A stretch of 64,000 nucleotides of DNA from Exophiala sp. HKRS030 (lineage: Eukaryota > Ascomycota > Eurotiomycetes > Chaetothyriales > Herpotrichiellaceae), in contig JAHWDD010000007.1 of the NCBI GenBank assembly GCA_023897205.1, forward strand, positions 3,844,001 to 3,908,000, given 5' to 3'. Position numbers and translations under genes: made by a program. Position 1 is the stretch's first letter. The number at the start of each line of letters is the position of its first letter. The notes below the pieces were generated by a model that was not told the origin of the DNA, ran no database searches, and was given only the letters and a program-made list of their open reading frames with translations. This document shows, piece by piece, positions 1 through 12,021 of the stretch.

Positions 1-3000
1 AAACTATCCAACAGACTATCCGCGCTCGGCTCCTGGAATTGCGTTGGCGGCGGGGCCTTCTTCTTGTTCTGTGACTGCTGCTTCTTCTCTTCATGCAACG
101 CCTTCTGAACCTCTTCGTCTTCTTGATCGGCCTCCTTTTCGAGATCCATGAAAGTCTTGCGTCTCTGAAGAGAGTTTTGTACCGGTGCGTTGTCGTTTTT
201 CACATCGTCGTGTTCCGAAATGATTTCCTGGCTCTCCTGCACAAACGCCCAGTCTCTCACAAGAGCTAAAGCAAGAATGTCGCAACCCATGCGCAGGTAT
301 TGCCGGACACAGCGCATGACAAAATCCCACTCATCTTTCTGACTTACGATACCACGCCAGCGGTTTTGCTTCACGTATTGAGCTCGGAGTTGAGTGTAGA
401 GAACAGTCAAAACAGGGTCATTGGCGGTGAAATTAAGGGAACCGATCATTTCATCCGAGTCGACGTCACAAAGCGGTTTTCCAATCACGTTGTGTAAAGG
501 ATGAATGATGGCTTGCAGCGCAAGTGCGGGCTCGTCGAGAAGAGCGTATGCCCAAGTCGCCATCCATCTACCTTGCTCATTCAAGATCGCTCGAGGGAGA
601 AAGACTTGATTGATCAGCCTGTTCAGCGAGTTGGATTCGTTCGGATCTTCGTACACCCTCGCAATGGCAATCGCCAGTTGAGAATCTTTAATTTGATGCA
701 CACATACATTGACTGCGCTCCAAAGGTCTCCACCCAGCAGGAAGAACGCCACTGCATAGTGAAATCGTCTTTTGCTAATTAGCGCATAAGCATTTTTCAG
801 CGCCGTCGCTTTCCATCGAGGTTCGTTGAAGTCGTTTGCGAGCAACTTCAAAGTATTTGGTTTTTCTGCCACACCGATAGCCATTCGCCAGAGGCCTAGT
901 AAGACGCTTTTCTTACCAAGAGCCAGATAGTATAGTGAACAATCGACAGGGTTGCGGTCTTCATTCCTGGTATATTCAGATCTCGCAACATTCTCCATCT
1001 GTAGGCGTAGGGAGTCAAGGTCCGAAACCCAACAGAACAGACCGGATTTCCTCGCTGCATCCCAAGTAAGCTTGCCGCCATAGTGTTGTGTGACAAGATT
1101 GATTAGAATTTCTTGCGAAGCACTCCGGGAGGCGAAGACAATAGCACTCCAGGGGACATGTTTGTGCTCAGGATTGTAGAGAGCCTGGAGATATCTTTGC
1201 CCATTGTAGTCGACAGACTGAGCATGTTTTTCGAGGTCAGAAAACGTTCTGATGATGTGACACAGCTCTTTTTTGGTTGACACGTTCAACTCATCAAGGT
1301 CCTGTTTCTCAAGGTTCTCCACCAAACTGTCAGAAATATTGGCAAGAGAGCTTCTCTCAATATTGTCATTGTTATCACCGTTAATCCCGTCGTGGGACGT
1401 CGAAGAAGCAACCCCCTGTGAGTCGCCTTTGGCCAGTGATTCTATCTGAAAGTCTAAAAAGCTTGGAAGCTCGTCCCCTTCTGCAGAAAACTTGACGACT
1501 TTGTGGAGACGATGAATAATGTCCTTGGCGGTTTCAAAGTGACCATTCAAAGCGAACGATGACAGATATGCTGGGTGGTAGATCGGCTGAATTGAATTTA
1601 GAATGGTGAGGACGCCGAACGCCGAGTCGTCCTTTATTTTCAATGGTAAATCTCTGAGGAGCTCGGCTGTCTCGTTGTGATGTGTTCTGGCGAAGCCCTC
1701 GAAAATGAAGAATTGTATACCAGTTCCTACAACGAGATCTCCACTTTTCAGCCAGCAGAGATCGCCGATGGAATGATTTGTGTAGTCCCGTATTCGAATG
1801 TGACGAAGATCTATCCAGGCTAGATGATGGCCATTTTGAGCATATCTGGCCTGCCCAAGGACAACAATGTGATAGTCGAAACATACAGCTAAGAGAATGT
1901 GGCCTTGAGGTGACACTGCCCAAGCGAAAGTCTTGACAGTGTCAGTACCATCGAGCTCATGCTCGTACTCCCAGACTCCAGTTCTTGCATCCCAGATACT
2001 GAGGCTGTCGCGTTCTTCATTGACGAGAACAACTTTGCCATACCCATTTGCGCTCATAGCACTTGGTGCTTGTATATTGGTTTCAAGCAACGACCCAGTT
2101 TGTAGACGAGGCTTACTCGAATCGGTTTCTTCGTACGATTTGACCATCTCAATGATGCCATCCTTTGCAAGAGACGCGGTAAAAGCGAGTCCATTCGCGG
2201 TTGAGAACCCGTCCGGGTGATCACTCGAATTCATGTTGTCACATATCGATACCAATGAGTTGTACCTGTTGTGCACATGCAATTTGACCTCACCTAGTGG
2301 CCGAATCATCTCATGAAATCCGTTACTCAGGCGAGAGCTTTTGCCATCATCAGCTGGGAGTAAAAACTCCCACGCTTCGACTGATCGGTCAGGATAGTAG
2401 CCGATAACCACACGGCTCGTCAAAGCTCTGTCTCCAGCGATACGACTCTGCGTAATTCGCTCCGGAATCTGTCCTGACAAATTGAGCTTGCTCAACTGCC
2501 TAGCCTTTGCATCGCGCACGTCCCACAACTCCAACCCTCGTAAGCTTAGAACAACAGCATACCGACCCCTTGACATGACGATGGCATCTCTGACCTCGGA
2601 GTCAACCTTGAAGGCACTTCGTCGTAGCAGCGCAGCAGAAGAATTTTTGCCTTCGTGCTGCCAAAGGCTAAGGTGATTTTCATCTGTCACAGACAAGGCA
2701 ACAGTACCTCGAACATTTCGGACGATCCGCTTTATCGGAGCGCTATGACCCGCAAGGGAGGATATGAGATGTGCTCGGCTCTTTCTATTTGCAGTGTCGA
2801 ACAGATGTGTGATCTGACCGTCATACCAATCAATGTCACCTGCGTACGAATGGAGAAGGAGAGAAATCGAGGATGCGGTCCTGCCACCAGCAAATATGCA
2901 GAACTGAATATAATCATCTAGCGGGTCACTCATCTGCGGGATGCGTATGTCCATGCCATCAACATGAGAGATGTGGAAAACAGACGGAGGAATCCTGTTC

Positions 3001-4038
3001 TTGTAACCTGCGTGCTCCAAACCCCAGACGGACATGTGACCCAGTCCATCAAGAACGACACATATTTCTGGACTGCGATTGGCAATCTCAATCAGATGCT
3101 CCAGTGCATGATCGGCAGCTCGAGTATTTGACCCCTGAACAGCGCCTTCAGTGGCTTTTGCGAAGTCTCGACTGTCGATAATGAATGCATACCGTCGCCT
3201 ACTTATGGAGCCGGCACTCAGCCTTCGAGGTTGAATAGAAGCATTCATGTTGATCGTTCCGACATGCTGAAGGACGGGCAAGGCATGCGGGTCGAAAGGA
3301 GCCCACACCCGGACATTGTTGTCGGCACAAAAGGTGTAGAGGAGGTTATCCAGGTTCTGTTCGATATGCCATGGTTTGCGCCAGTGTAGGTTTGTGACAG
3401 CCGTCGGATGAGGTAGGTAGGTGACGTCGAACCTTGTGCCCACTGTCTCGTAGGAAAGTCGTCTCCAGATCTTGACTAAGCGGTCATGTTGTCCAACGGA
3501 TGCGATTAGACTACTATCTGGTGAGAGATATGCGATTGCTGTCGGGTAGGCTAAGGCCCGATCCCATGTAATGACAGCATCACCCGTATATGGCAGATAC
3601 CATAGAACCAACCTCGAACCACCCAGCAGCAACTCTTCATTCGAACCCCAAGACAACGAGGATAATTTTAGCGAGGGAGGATTATCCAGCTGCCGTTCCT
3701 GAATCCATCTAAGCACACCTTCATCTCGGCCCAGTGGTTTGTATATGTAGACACTCTGTTCGTCGCAAAGAGCAATCCGGCCGGAAGACTCGTCAATGGT
3801 CACCGCAATGAGGTCTTCGACAGTATCAACATAGATTGTTTGAAGGATTGTTTGAGGTCCAGTGAGGATGATGACCGCATTGCCGGAGATATAGATCTGA
3901 AAGTACGTTAGTGTATGCTCTATGTCTCAGTGTCAGATCAAGCCAGGGAAGCCGTACGACAAGGCGGAGACCGTCCCAATGCGCAGTGCTGAGAGCCTGG
4001 CGCTTCGATTGGGGACGGCCGGGAAGGATGGCTCGCAT
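1..4038 (-). CDS. rav1: Rav1, RAVE complex subunit (3' end beyond window)
   Basis: Rav1 is the scaffold of the RAVE complex, which reassembles the V1 and V0 sectors of the vacuolar H+-ATPase. It is the fungal relative of DMXL/rabconnectin-3. Exon 1 (4038-3958) starts MRAILPGRPQSK, the usual start of this family. A 61-nt phase-0 intron (3957-3897, gtacgg...cag with a CTAAC branch site) leads to exon 2, which stays open from 3896 to the window edge. The visible protein is about 1,325 residues, close to full family length. The N-terminal half is WD40 propeller sequence (for example ADNNVRVWAPF and VGQHDRLVKIW). The region around VFHISHVDG and the following helical part match the Rav1 C-terminal domain. 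The last visible residues are a Lys/Gln-rich tail followed by PPPTQFQEPSADSLLDS. The gene is divergent from the UCH gene across a 523-bp shared upstream region. Identification is by sequence recognition. Confidence 0.95.
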
Positions 4039-4561
4039 GAGCAGAGACCCAGATGTGGTCAGTCAGAGGTCGGCATAGTCAATTCGAGCAGCTCTTGTCG
4101 ATGATCGTTAATCTCGGATGGCAAACCTTGGTCCTAACCCAGAAAGTGTCGTGGTAGATAGTTAATGTCTCAAAGTCACCTTGAACAAAAAGATATCGAG
4201 AGAGCCGCAGCCAATCTATCCGTCACATGTTGTTCGCGTGTGCCAGAAGGAAAGCGACGCGACTTCAATGCCCCGCGGTAGAATGATCCGCCCGACGTCA
4301 TTACTGCAGAGCATTCGAACATTGTTGGGTCGTTTTCAACTTGTCATGGAAAAGGCGGGGGAGGACGTCATGCGAGGCTGCCTTAGCCTGACACTCTTGA
4401 CCAGGCAGGAGAACGACAAGATATCCCTGTAAGTCGATACCAACGAGCACTTCCCATATCTTTCAATCGTCCTCTACGTCTATGTTTACGCCGCTATATC
4501 CCTGTGAGCCAGAAGAGAGGACAACAAGTTAATACTTGAGATCGAGGTCGAACAACACAAC
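4039..4561. promoter_or_regulatory. shared upstream region of rav1 and the UCH gene
   Basis: This 523-bp gap separates two divergent start codons and must hold both promoters. I see no third gene in it. It contains short CT-rich stretches but no motif that I can assign to a known regulator. Confidence 0.4.
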
Positions 4562-5352
4562 ATGGCTAGAAAGGAGTATATTCCACTCGGTATACGGCAC
4601 ACAATCAATAGTAGGCTGAACTTGCCATTGGACTAACAGTAGCTTGCGCAGAGAACAACCCCGATGTCATGACCAATCTGGCTCACCAGCTAGGTCTATC
4701 TTCGGCCCTCTCATTCCATGACATCTACAGTCTCACAGATCCCGATCTTATTGCACTTATCCCACGACCAGCCAGCGCTTTGCTCTTCACCTTTCCTGAG
4801 AGTAACGGCTTCAACAAAAGAAGGCTCGAGCAAAAAGCGACTGACCAAGTCTACGAGGGTTCCGGTCCGGATGAGCCAATCCATTGGTATCCTCAGTACG
4901 TCCACAATGCGTGTGGACTCATGGGCGTCATTCACTGCACCGTCAACAATCCTGCCGCCGACTTTATCAAGGAGGGAAGTGACTTGGACCAGTTCCGACG
5001 GGCGACGATACCTTTGAAACCAACAGAACGAGGGGAATACATCCATGATTCGGAACCTCTGGAACGAGCCCACGCCGTCGCTGCTCAAGCTGGAGACACA
5101 GTCGCTCCAGAATTAGGCGGGGACCCAGGAAACGCCTTCATTGCTTTCGTCAAGGGTAAGGATGGACATTTGTATGAGTTGGATGGCGGAAGGGGTGGAC
5201 CAATCGATCTGGGCCCTATTGAGGAGGATGAAGATGTGCTAAGCGACAATGCTCTGAAGCTTGGGCCGCTAGAATATATCAAACTTGAAGAAGAAGCGGG
5301 TGGTGTGTTGGCTTTTAGCTGTACAGTACTGGCACCGAGCTTTGACAACTGA
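4562..5352 (+). CDS. yuh1: ubiquitin carboxyl-terminal hydrolase, UCH family (Yuh1/UCH-L type)
   Basis: This cysteine protease (peptidase family C12) removes small adducts and peptides from the C-terminus of ubiquitin or related modifiers. Exon 1 (4562-4589) encodes MARKEYIPL plus one base. A 62-nt intron (4590-4651, gtatac...gcgcag, CTAAC branch) restores the family sequence PLENNPDVMTNLAHQLGL, and exon 2 is 4652-5352. The product is 242 residues, normal for the family. The active-site cysteine lies in HNACGLMGVIH, the catalytic histidine and aspartate in GHLYELDGG, and the oxyanion glutamine should lie just before the cysteine. The stop codon is only 43 bp from the stop of the convergent dioxygenase gene, so their 3' UTRs probably overlap. 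Confidence 0.93.
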
Positions 5353-5395
5353 ACCCCTTCGAATCAGATCTGCTTGTCTGTTCTGACTGATCAAC

Positions 5396-6358
5396 TCAGG
5401 TCTGCAGGAGGAATTCCGGGCTCTTGAGATCAACCCAGCCTAGATTTGGCTCACTCTGTTTCCAGCCTAGCCGCTCTTGCACCAGACGTGAATAGGTCTT
5501 GACTTCTTCGATCGGATATGACAAGAACGAAATTTCCTCCTGGCGAGAAACTCCGGTGCAAGAGAACATGGCGTGAACCGTTCTGCTTTCTCGAGTGCCC
5601 TCCTTTGCAGTTCCGAGGGGCTTTTCGTATGCGCCACCACCGTGATACAGGCTGCCAAGAAAGATGAGGGCCTCGCCAACTTCCAATTCTGCATCTACTA
5701 CGCCCTCTGTTCCGTCACTTCCAAAATCTGGCTGTTCATCGCCCCAAAGGTGACTGCCAGGTACAACTCTGGTCGCGCCATTCGCCTTTGTAGTGTCGAC
5801 CGCGGGTACAAAAAGTCCCAACAAAACATCACGGCCTTTGGTATATGAATCGGCGTGACTATGGCGAGCGTGATGATTCTTATCGTCGCGATGAAGGCCT
5901 TGCGCCGGCGTCCCAGGCGGAATGTCAAAGGTTATCGAGATGGAGAGCAGAGGATGGCTAGTCGTGGTCAAAGGCTTATCGCCGTACCAGTGAGTGGTTT
6001 CCAAAGCCAAGAAATGCTCGCAAAGATCCTGATACAAGGGATCCGCGAAGAACTGTTCGCGCACCGTTGGACTCTTGCCGATCAGACGCGTTACGGTCTT
6101 GGTCTTGCCCTGCAAGGCGCCTACGGTGACTCCGCTATCCTCTTTGTCCAACCATGGACGGACCTCGTTGTCGGCCTTTTGTATCGTTGCTTTGTCGGTA
6201 AAATCCTTGATAATCACGCAGCCGTCCTGCTCGAGTGCCTCGATCAACGATAACCGTGATGCCGAACGTGACAATCGCTTGATGGAGGGTGATGGTTTTT
6301 CAGATTGTCCCAAAGTGCTCCATGCAACTCGTCGTGCTTGCTGGAGAAAATGTGCCAT
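5396..6358 (-). CDS. phytanoyl-CoA dioxygenase (PhyH) family protein
   Basis: This is an Fe(II)/2-oxoglutarate-dependent oxygenase of the PhyH superfamily. The substrate cannot be read from sequence; fungal members act on lipids or secondary metabolites. The first in-frame ATG is at 6358 and gives 320 residues starting MAHFLQQARRVAW. The reading frame continues upstream but has no ATG there. The iron ligands are visible as HRD in GLHRDDKNHH (about residues 156-158) and the distal histidine in SLYHGGGAY (about 239). Arginines shortly after it (TRESRTVHAMF) are candidates for binding the 2-oxoglutarate carboxylate. No intron is needed and no signal peptide is evident. The gene stands alone, tail-to-tail with the UCH gene, so context gives no pathway. 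Confidence 0.85.
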   Translation of the reverse strand: MAHFLQQARRVAWSTLGQSEKPSPSIKRLSRSASRLSLIEALEQDGCVIIKDFTDKATIQKADNEVRPWLDKEDSGVTVGALQGKTKTVTRLIGKSPTVREQFFADPLYQDLCEHFLALETTHWYGDKPLTTTSHPLLSISITFDIPPGTPAQGLHRDDKNHHARHSHADSYTKGRDVLLGLFVPAVDTTKANGATRVVPGSHLWGDEQPDFGSDGTEGVVDAELEVGEALIFLGSLYHGGGAYEKPLGTAKEGTRESRTVHAMFSCTGVSRQEEISFLSYPIEEVKTYSRLVQERLGWKQSEPNLGWVDLKSPEFLLQT

Positions 6359-7453
6359 CAGCTGGAAATACTTGCGAGGTTCCAAATATGAATGCTTTGC
6401 GAGAGGAAGGTTGTTCAATCTGTCAAAACGCTGGGGGTGGTAGACAAGAGTGTTATGACCAGTGGTCAGCCAAAAGAACGGTGAAGCAGGCTGGCCTGGG
6501 CAAGTTATACAAGGGGAGCTTCAACATAATCACCCAAGACATGACGCGAGATAGTTCTTCCATTGACTTACAGGACCAAAATCACCCATCCTGCATAAAG
6601 GTGTGCCCGACGCTTCTCGGGTGTGTTTGGTGGCGTTTGAGTGTGGTTTGAAGCTATCGGCCCACGTCGGTTACTCGTTCCCAATCAATGCGGTCACTAG
6701 AGCAAGAGGAGTGCAAGATGCCTATGTTGTCAAAGCAGTCGGAGGCCAAAATGGATAATCAAAAATGCTTCATCATGTATCCGTTTGACGGCTGATGACG
6801 ACGACTTTAAGCAAAATCGAGCCTGGTGGCTATTGCCGTCGAGCTTGGCACTCCGTACATCTCCACGTGTGCCAATTCTGGGATCTGTCCACTCGTGTAG
6901 TGGAGTGTTGTTGGCAAAAGCAGTGATCGTCATCAACAATCTGAATTCCGTATAAGGTGCGTGATTCTTTCTGATCATTTGGTCTTGGCCTACGTTGCCT
7001 GCACGGATAAGTCGGACAGCAGGATCTCATGTTTGGTGGTTCGAGACGCGTTAATGAAAAAGGACCGTCGATAGAAGGAATTAGAGTTCTCGGATATGAC
7101 CGAGTCTTATTCTTTGCATTTCAGATCGCTAGACGTGCCTCGCTTTGCATATTGTACGCACTTGGTACAGGTCAGACAGGCCAAAGGACCTGGAAAGTAT
7201 TTCCAAGAACCTGCGTCGCCTGGGCGGATAACAAGGCAAGACTTATGCCGCCTGCTTAGATGTACATATGCCGATGACCCGCAGTATGTCAGCCGTCTCG
7301 GCCGGTCGATACTGATCCGAGCGGCCTATCGGAGTGATTTCAGATGAGACCAAATGTTTAGAATCATCGCACGAAGAATGAAAGGGGTCGACTCGACCTT
7401 TTCAGTATGGTGTGGTGTCTTTTAGGTCCTCGATTCGTTTGGAGAAAGTTGAA
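6359..7453. other. intergenic, dioxygenase 5' side to ALG1 3' side
   Basis: About 1.1 kb with only short overlapping open frames that lack codon bias and do not resemble known proteins. It should hold the dioxygenase promoter and the ALG1 terminator. I see nothing else in it. Confidence 0.5.
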
Positions 7454-8921
7454 TCAGGGAACCAATTCAAAAAGTTTGCCAGCCACGGGATCCCATTCAG
7501 ATGACCACCGACGCTTGCTTTCCAATTCGGCGCCTCTCCTCAATGAGTCAAGTCGAACTGATGCAGGATCAAAAAGCTCACGCAGGATGTCCGCCATCTC
7601 TTCTGAAGTGCCGAAGCCTTGACCGTTAATATCCTCTTTGACCAGCTCTGACCAAGCAGCGAATTTACTCCAGCCCACAACTGGTAAGCCGGCACCAAAC
7701 ATGTCTACAACTTTCATTGGAAGGTCGACGCCACTACTACTGGTGTGTAGCGAAATACCAAGATCGGCAGATCCCAGGAGCAGAGCATAGTCGTCAAAAC
7801 TAAGCCAGTCGGTGTAGATCTTGACCATTTCTAGAGCGTCGCCACGTTTGAGGTTGCTGATCCTGTCAAGATAGAAGCCTTTCTGTGGACCTTTGCCAGT
7901 AATGACAACAACCAACTCGGGAAGTTGGGGATGAGAGGATGTAGCGCTAGCAGAGTACGCACAAAGAGCATCGAGAAAGATTGCAAAATCCTCGTCGGCG
8001 GTCCAGGAGGTGGAAGAGACGAGCAGGCGAGCCTTTTTATCGACTATGTCGTTGAAATGACTAGCTAATATGTCATATCGTTGAAGGAAAGCGAGCCGTT
8101 GAGATTCCGGTAATGGACGATAGATCTCTGCGGGTCTATCATGTAGCGTCAAAACAGGGGCAAGATTGACAAAGTCAGATTTGACGATCTGGGCCATGGC
8201 ATCGGTCACAGTGAAGTTGGCAGTGGCAGCCTTTGCAAAAAAGATCTCATACTTTTTGGAGAAAGAGACCAGGGGATGACTGGGACCTAGCTTGAGAGCG
8301 AGGATGGAGTATCCAAAATTATGCCAATCTATGACCAGACGACTTCCACGCGCAAGAGCAATGAATGTAGCAATGAGCAGAGTTGGTATAGAAGGTGGAT
8401 TCTGAGGCGGAATTAGCAGGTCGTAGGATTCAAGCAGGATAAGGAGATGGACGCCTGTCTACCTGGACGAGTAGCCATTTGGCCGGTTTAGAGGAGTATC
8501 CCAAAACTCTCCACAGAAACCATATTTGCAACAAGACCTTCAAAGGTGCAAAGACAAGGAACAGAGCCTTGTTAGAAGTCTGAAGAATCTGGGGGGATGG
8601 AGAAAGTGGCACAATTGTGACATGAGAATGTGCGACGAGCTCGGGGAGAGGATCAGACTCTGTGAGTTGACATTAATGATCTTGGTTTCACTGAATTCAT
8701 CGAGACAGATGTTCCCCACCGAGATATCCAATAAGTTGAACTTGTCCACCATGTTTTGCGATACTCAGGGCATGATATTGCATCCGAGGACTTCGTCCAA
8801 TATCGCCAAGAACAAGAACTTGGACGGAACATGTTGTGTCTGCTGGATCACGCTGCGAGGGTAGCAAGAGTAGACAAAGGGTGCATAGTGTAGAGATGAT
8901 GACCAAGACGGTCAGCAACAT
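7454..8921 (-). CDS. alg1: chitobiosyldiphosphodolichol beta-1,4-mannosyltransferase Alg1
   Basis: Alg1 adds the first mannose (from GDP-mannose) to dolichol-PP-GlcNAc2 on the cytosolic face of the ER, an essential step of N-glycan precursor synthesis (GT33). There are three exons: 8921-8720, 8659-8463 and 8401-7454. The introns are 8719-8660 (60 nt) and 8462-8402 (61 nt). Joining them gives the family signatures [27 protein letters not shown] and [13 protein letters not shown], and a 448-residue protein, almost exactly yeast Alg1 length. A hydrophobic N-terminal anchor ([20 protein letters not shown]) is present. The C-terminal half shows the glycosyltransferase features ITGKGPQK and [20 protein letters not shown]. 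The frame is intact. Confidence 0.95.
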
Positions 8922-10296
8922 GATTGTGGACGATGCATTCCAATACCGTGAATTGAAATAGATATGAATGTGCGTGATTGTGGTGGGTGTAGTGGTGGAG
9001 AGGGAGGGGATATATCATGTGATCAGTGGTCGATGATGATATGAACGTGTCATATTAAGCAGCCACAGCGTAATAGCATAAGTAACCAACTTGATGAACG
9101 GGTAAATCTTGAGAGGCTCTTTAGGCTGCCTCGACAGTCTTTCGGGTATCAGAGCCTAGCGTTTTAGTTAAGTTAGCGGCAATCCAGGGGCGATAGGGAG
9201 AACCTTAGGCTACAGTAAAATACCTGCTAATCCCTTACCATGACGTCGGGAGTCCACCCTGCTGGGTACGCCGGCCGCCGTACGCAGTACATACGGTAGG
9301 GTAATTTATGTGCAGGAACGAGCCTGCACAGGACAGGCTACCGAGGTAACTGGTAGGTCACTTAGGAGGTGCTAGTAGGTGCCTAGTAGGTGCCAATTAG
9401 GTTAGATAGGGGCGCCTAGCCCTTGCAGACATTACCTACTAGCTCTGCTCGTGGGCTGTAGGTACTCTTTTGATGCAACCCGCGATGCATGTGTTCGATC
9501 CCAAACGACTTTGCATTCCTTGAGTCTACCCTCATCGTTGCCATCTCATTCGGCACAATACAGCAACTGTCAGAGTAAGAACAGCATCCATCATACTGTG
9601 ATCCCTCAATGGTAGAAAGGGGGACTCCAAAGCGAATCAACACTGCATGTGCTTTCAGTCGGCTACATTAGACGCACTAACACCTTGGCATTGACTAATC
9701 TCACCAGCGATCTAGCGACGGGTTATGGCCTTCACTCTTCAACAAGCCCCTCAGGCGCCGACGGGCCTTGGCAAATGTTATGCAGCGTGTGCAGCCTTGC
9801 TACTAGTAAATGACTAGGAATTAGCCTTTCTCTAGGCGTGCCTATCAGCCTCTGGATGCACCAATTTAAAGTTGTCCAGGGGAGATACGCGGATTGTGAC
9901 CTTCTGCTTTCAGTGCGCCCGCAACACAGGGCAGGTGCAACTCACTTTGCAGTTCGAACCACCTTCTTTCCACAAGTCCCCTCGATTGACTAGAAGACTT
10001 TCTCATCCAGACCTCAACCTGCCAAAACCTGTGCTTTGTATGCTACAAACCCGCCCTCTCATTCCTCCAGCTGTATAACTTCACCATCCAAACCGACAGT
10101 TCCTCCAGCCAGACCGTGCTCTTCCCCTGGCCTTCGAAGCTGAGCGACAGAAACATCACTACAAAGGCTACAACCCCCCTTACCGCACCTCCGGACGCAC
10201 ACCACACTACATATATTCCGATGTTGGTTGAAGACCGACGCGAATGTTGATCTCTCAAATCCCTTGCTCTTCGCTTCATCCTTCTCAAAAGCGATC
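8922..10296. promoter_or_regulatory. shared upstream region of alg1 and the zinc transporter
   Basis: About 1.4 kb between divergent start codons. The centre (roughly 9100-9430) is rich in TAGG/CCTA words, including tandem variants of GTAGGTGCCTA near 9370-9420. The part next to the transporter ATG (about 9900-10290) is pyrimidine-rich, as in many fungal core promoters. No gene or tRNA is apparent. Confidence 0.45.
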
Positions 10297-12021
10297 ATGA
10301 GCGCTACTTTCACCCTCCCCGTGGCTTCGACCGACAATTGCAGCCATGGCCACTCACAATCCTTGTCGCATTCTCACTCACATTCTCCCGCCCATACTCA
10401 TTCCCACGCTCACTCACACTCACATTCCCATACACGTTCGCACCAGCGAGCTCGAGCTGCAAGTCGTCTGACTTCACCCTTTCCTCTCCCGCGAATCCCC
10501 TCCGACTCTGCGGTAGACCAGACCGAAGGAACCGAGCCAGAAGGAGAGGATAGCCATGTTTTCCACTCTCATACACATGTAACCAAGGCTCCGCCTCTAG
10601 ATACCACCGGCTCGCACATAATGCCAAAGAGGCGAGACACAACACGTTCACCATATACTCAAACCGGACTCACTCGCCGTCCGACCACACTTCAAAGAAA
10701 TTTCTCCAGACCTACCCAGTTACTCCTTCACTCGACAGAAAACTACTCTTTACTTCATGGCATCTTGGCCGACGATGACTCGAGGCGCATCTTTTATTTT
10801 ATGATCCTGAATCTCGCCTTCATGGTTGTCCAGTCGACCTATGGCTTTCTGACCGGTTCTTTGGGCTTAATCAGTGACAGTATCCACATGTTTTTCGACT
10901 GTGTGGCTCTACTTGTTGGCGTTTGTGCGGCGGTTATGAGCAAATGGCCTCCTAGTCTAAAGTTCCCTTATGGTTACGGCAAAATCGACACCCTTGCAGG
11001 CTTGGGCAACGGCATTTTCTTGATGCTTATCAGTGTCGAAATTGTCTACGAGGCTATCGAGCGCCTCTTTTCTGGTGCTGATGTTAGTCGTACGGGTGAG
11101 CTACTCCTTGTCAGTACTGCTGGATTTCTAGTCAATCTAGTTGGCATCTTTGCTTTCCATGGGTCGCACGATCACGGCCATGGACATGATCACGCCCACT
11201 CGCATAAAGATGAGGGCCTTTCACTCCCCAACCATTCCCATGATCACGACCATGATCATGACCACGACCACGCACACGACCACGGTCATGATCACAGCCA
11301 TGATCACGATCATCACGATCATCACGATCATCACAACCATAGCCACTCTCACAGTCTTCTGCAGCCGTTCTTGACTGCATCAGCATCGCCAATGAAGACT
11401 AAGCAGCCAGCTACTGGTCATCATCACGCAACTGAAAACATGCAAGGCATCTATCTTCATATCATGGCTGATGCTCTTGGCTCACTTTCTGTTGTCGCTT
11501 CGACCTTACTTGTTCGCTTGACCGGATGGAGCGGATTTGATCCATTGGCATCTTGCATCATCGCAGTCCTAATTTTTGCTTCAACCATTCCACTTGTGCT
11601 ATCAACGACCAAAATCCTTCTCTTATCTCTCAATTCAGACATTGAATACAACCTTCGAGGTATTTTAAGCGGGATTGCCGAAATCCGAGGCGTCGTTGGC
11701 TACACTGTCCCCAAGTTTTGGCTCGAAGATGTTAAAAAGGAGCCTGGTCATCATCACGGCCATTCACATGGTCCCTCTCATAATCATTCTCACAAAGGTA
11801 GCGACAGCCATGATTGTGGAGGAAATGACAGTAATGATGACCCCACAGTTCTGGGTGTTATTCATGTCATTGCATCTCAGTCGGCAGATCTTGAGGATGT
11901 GAGAGAAAGAGTCTCATTGTATCTCAGACAAAGAAAGATGGACATTGTAATCCAAGTAGAAAGAGAAGGCGAGAACAAATGTTGGTGTGGAGGTGGTGTC
12001 AAGGGTTCTGTTACTGCATAG
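10297..12021 (+). CDS. msc2: zinc transporter, cation diffusion facilitator of the Msc2/ZnT5-ZnT7 type
   Basis: CDF carriers of this clade load Zn2+ into the early secretory pathway. The ATG at 10297 begins MSATFTLPVAS. The frame is open further upstream but without an ATG. The product is 574 residues with six predicted membrane segments. The Zn-binding HxxxD of TM2 is in DSIHMFFD (H197, D201) and that of TM5 in HIMADALG (H388, D392). Three histidine-rich stretches are present: an N-terminal Ser-His region, a very long His-Asp region in the cytosolic loop between TM4 and TM5 (about 11160-11360), and a C-terminal HGHSHGPSHNHSH segment. It lacks the extra N-terminal membrane segments of yeast Msc2, so it resembles a ZnT7-length member. 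There is no intron. Confidence 0.9.
   Translation: MSATFTLPVASTDNCSHGHSQSLSHSHSHSPAHTHSHAHSHSHSHTRSHQRARAASRLTSPFPLPRIPSDSAVDQTEGTEPEGEDSHVFHSHTHVTKAPPLDTTGSHIMPKRRDTTRSPYTQTGLTRRPTTLQRNFSRPTQLLLHSTENYSLLHGILADDDSRRIFYFMILNLAFMVVQSTYGFLTGSLGLISDSIHMFFDCVALLVGVCAAVMSKWPPSLKFPYGYGKIDTLAGLGNGIFLMLISVEIVYEAIERLFSGADVSRTGELLLVSTAGFLVNLVGIFAFHGSHDHGHGHDHAHSHKDEGLSLPNHSHDHDHDHDHDHAHDHGHDHSHDHDHHDHHDHHNHSHSHSLLQPFLTASASPMKTKQPATGHHHATENMQGIYLHIMADALGSLSVVASTLLVRLTGWSGFDPLASCIIAVLIFASTIPLVLSTTKILLLSLNSDIEYNLRGILSGIAEIRGVVGYTVPKFWLEDVKKEPGHHHGHSHGPSHNHSHKGSDSHDCGGNDSNDDPTVLGVIHVIASQSADLEDVRERVSLYLRQRKMDIVIQVEREGENKCWCGGGVKGSVTA

Noticed and set aside
9940..9965. TTCGAACC word resembling a tRNA T-loop
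   Set aside because: No acceptor, D or anticodon stem could be folded around it.
10310..11392. Antisense frames opposite the zinc transporter histidine stretches
   Set aside because: They are low-complexity reverse translations of the His/Asp repeats with no independent protein features.
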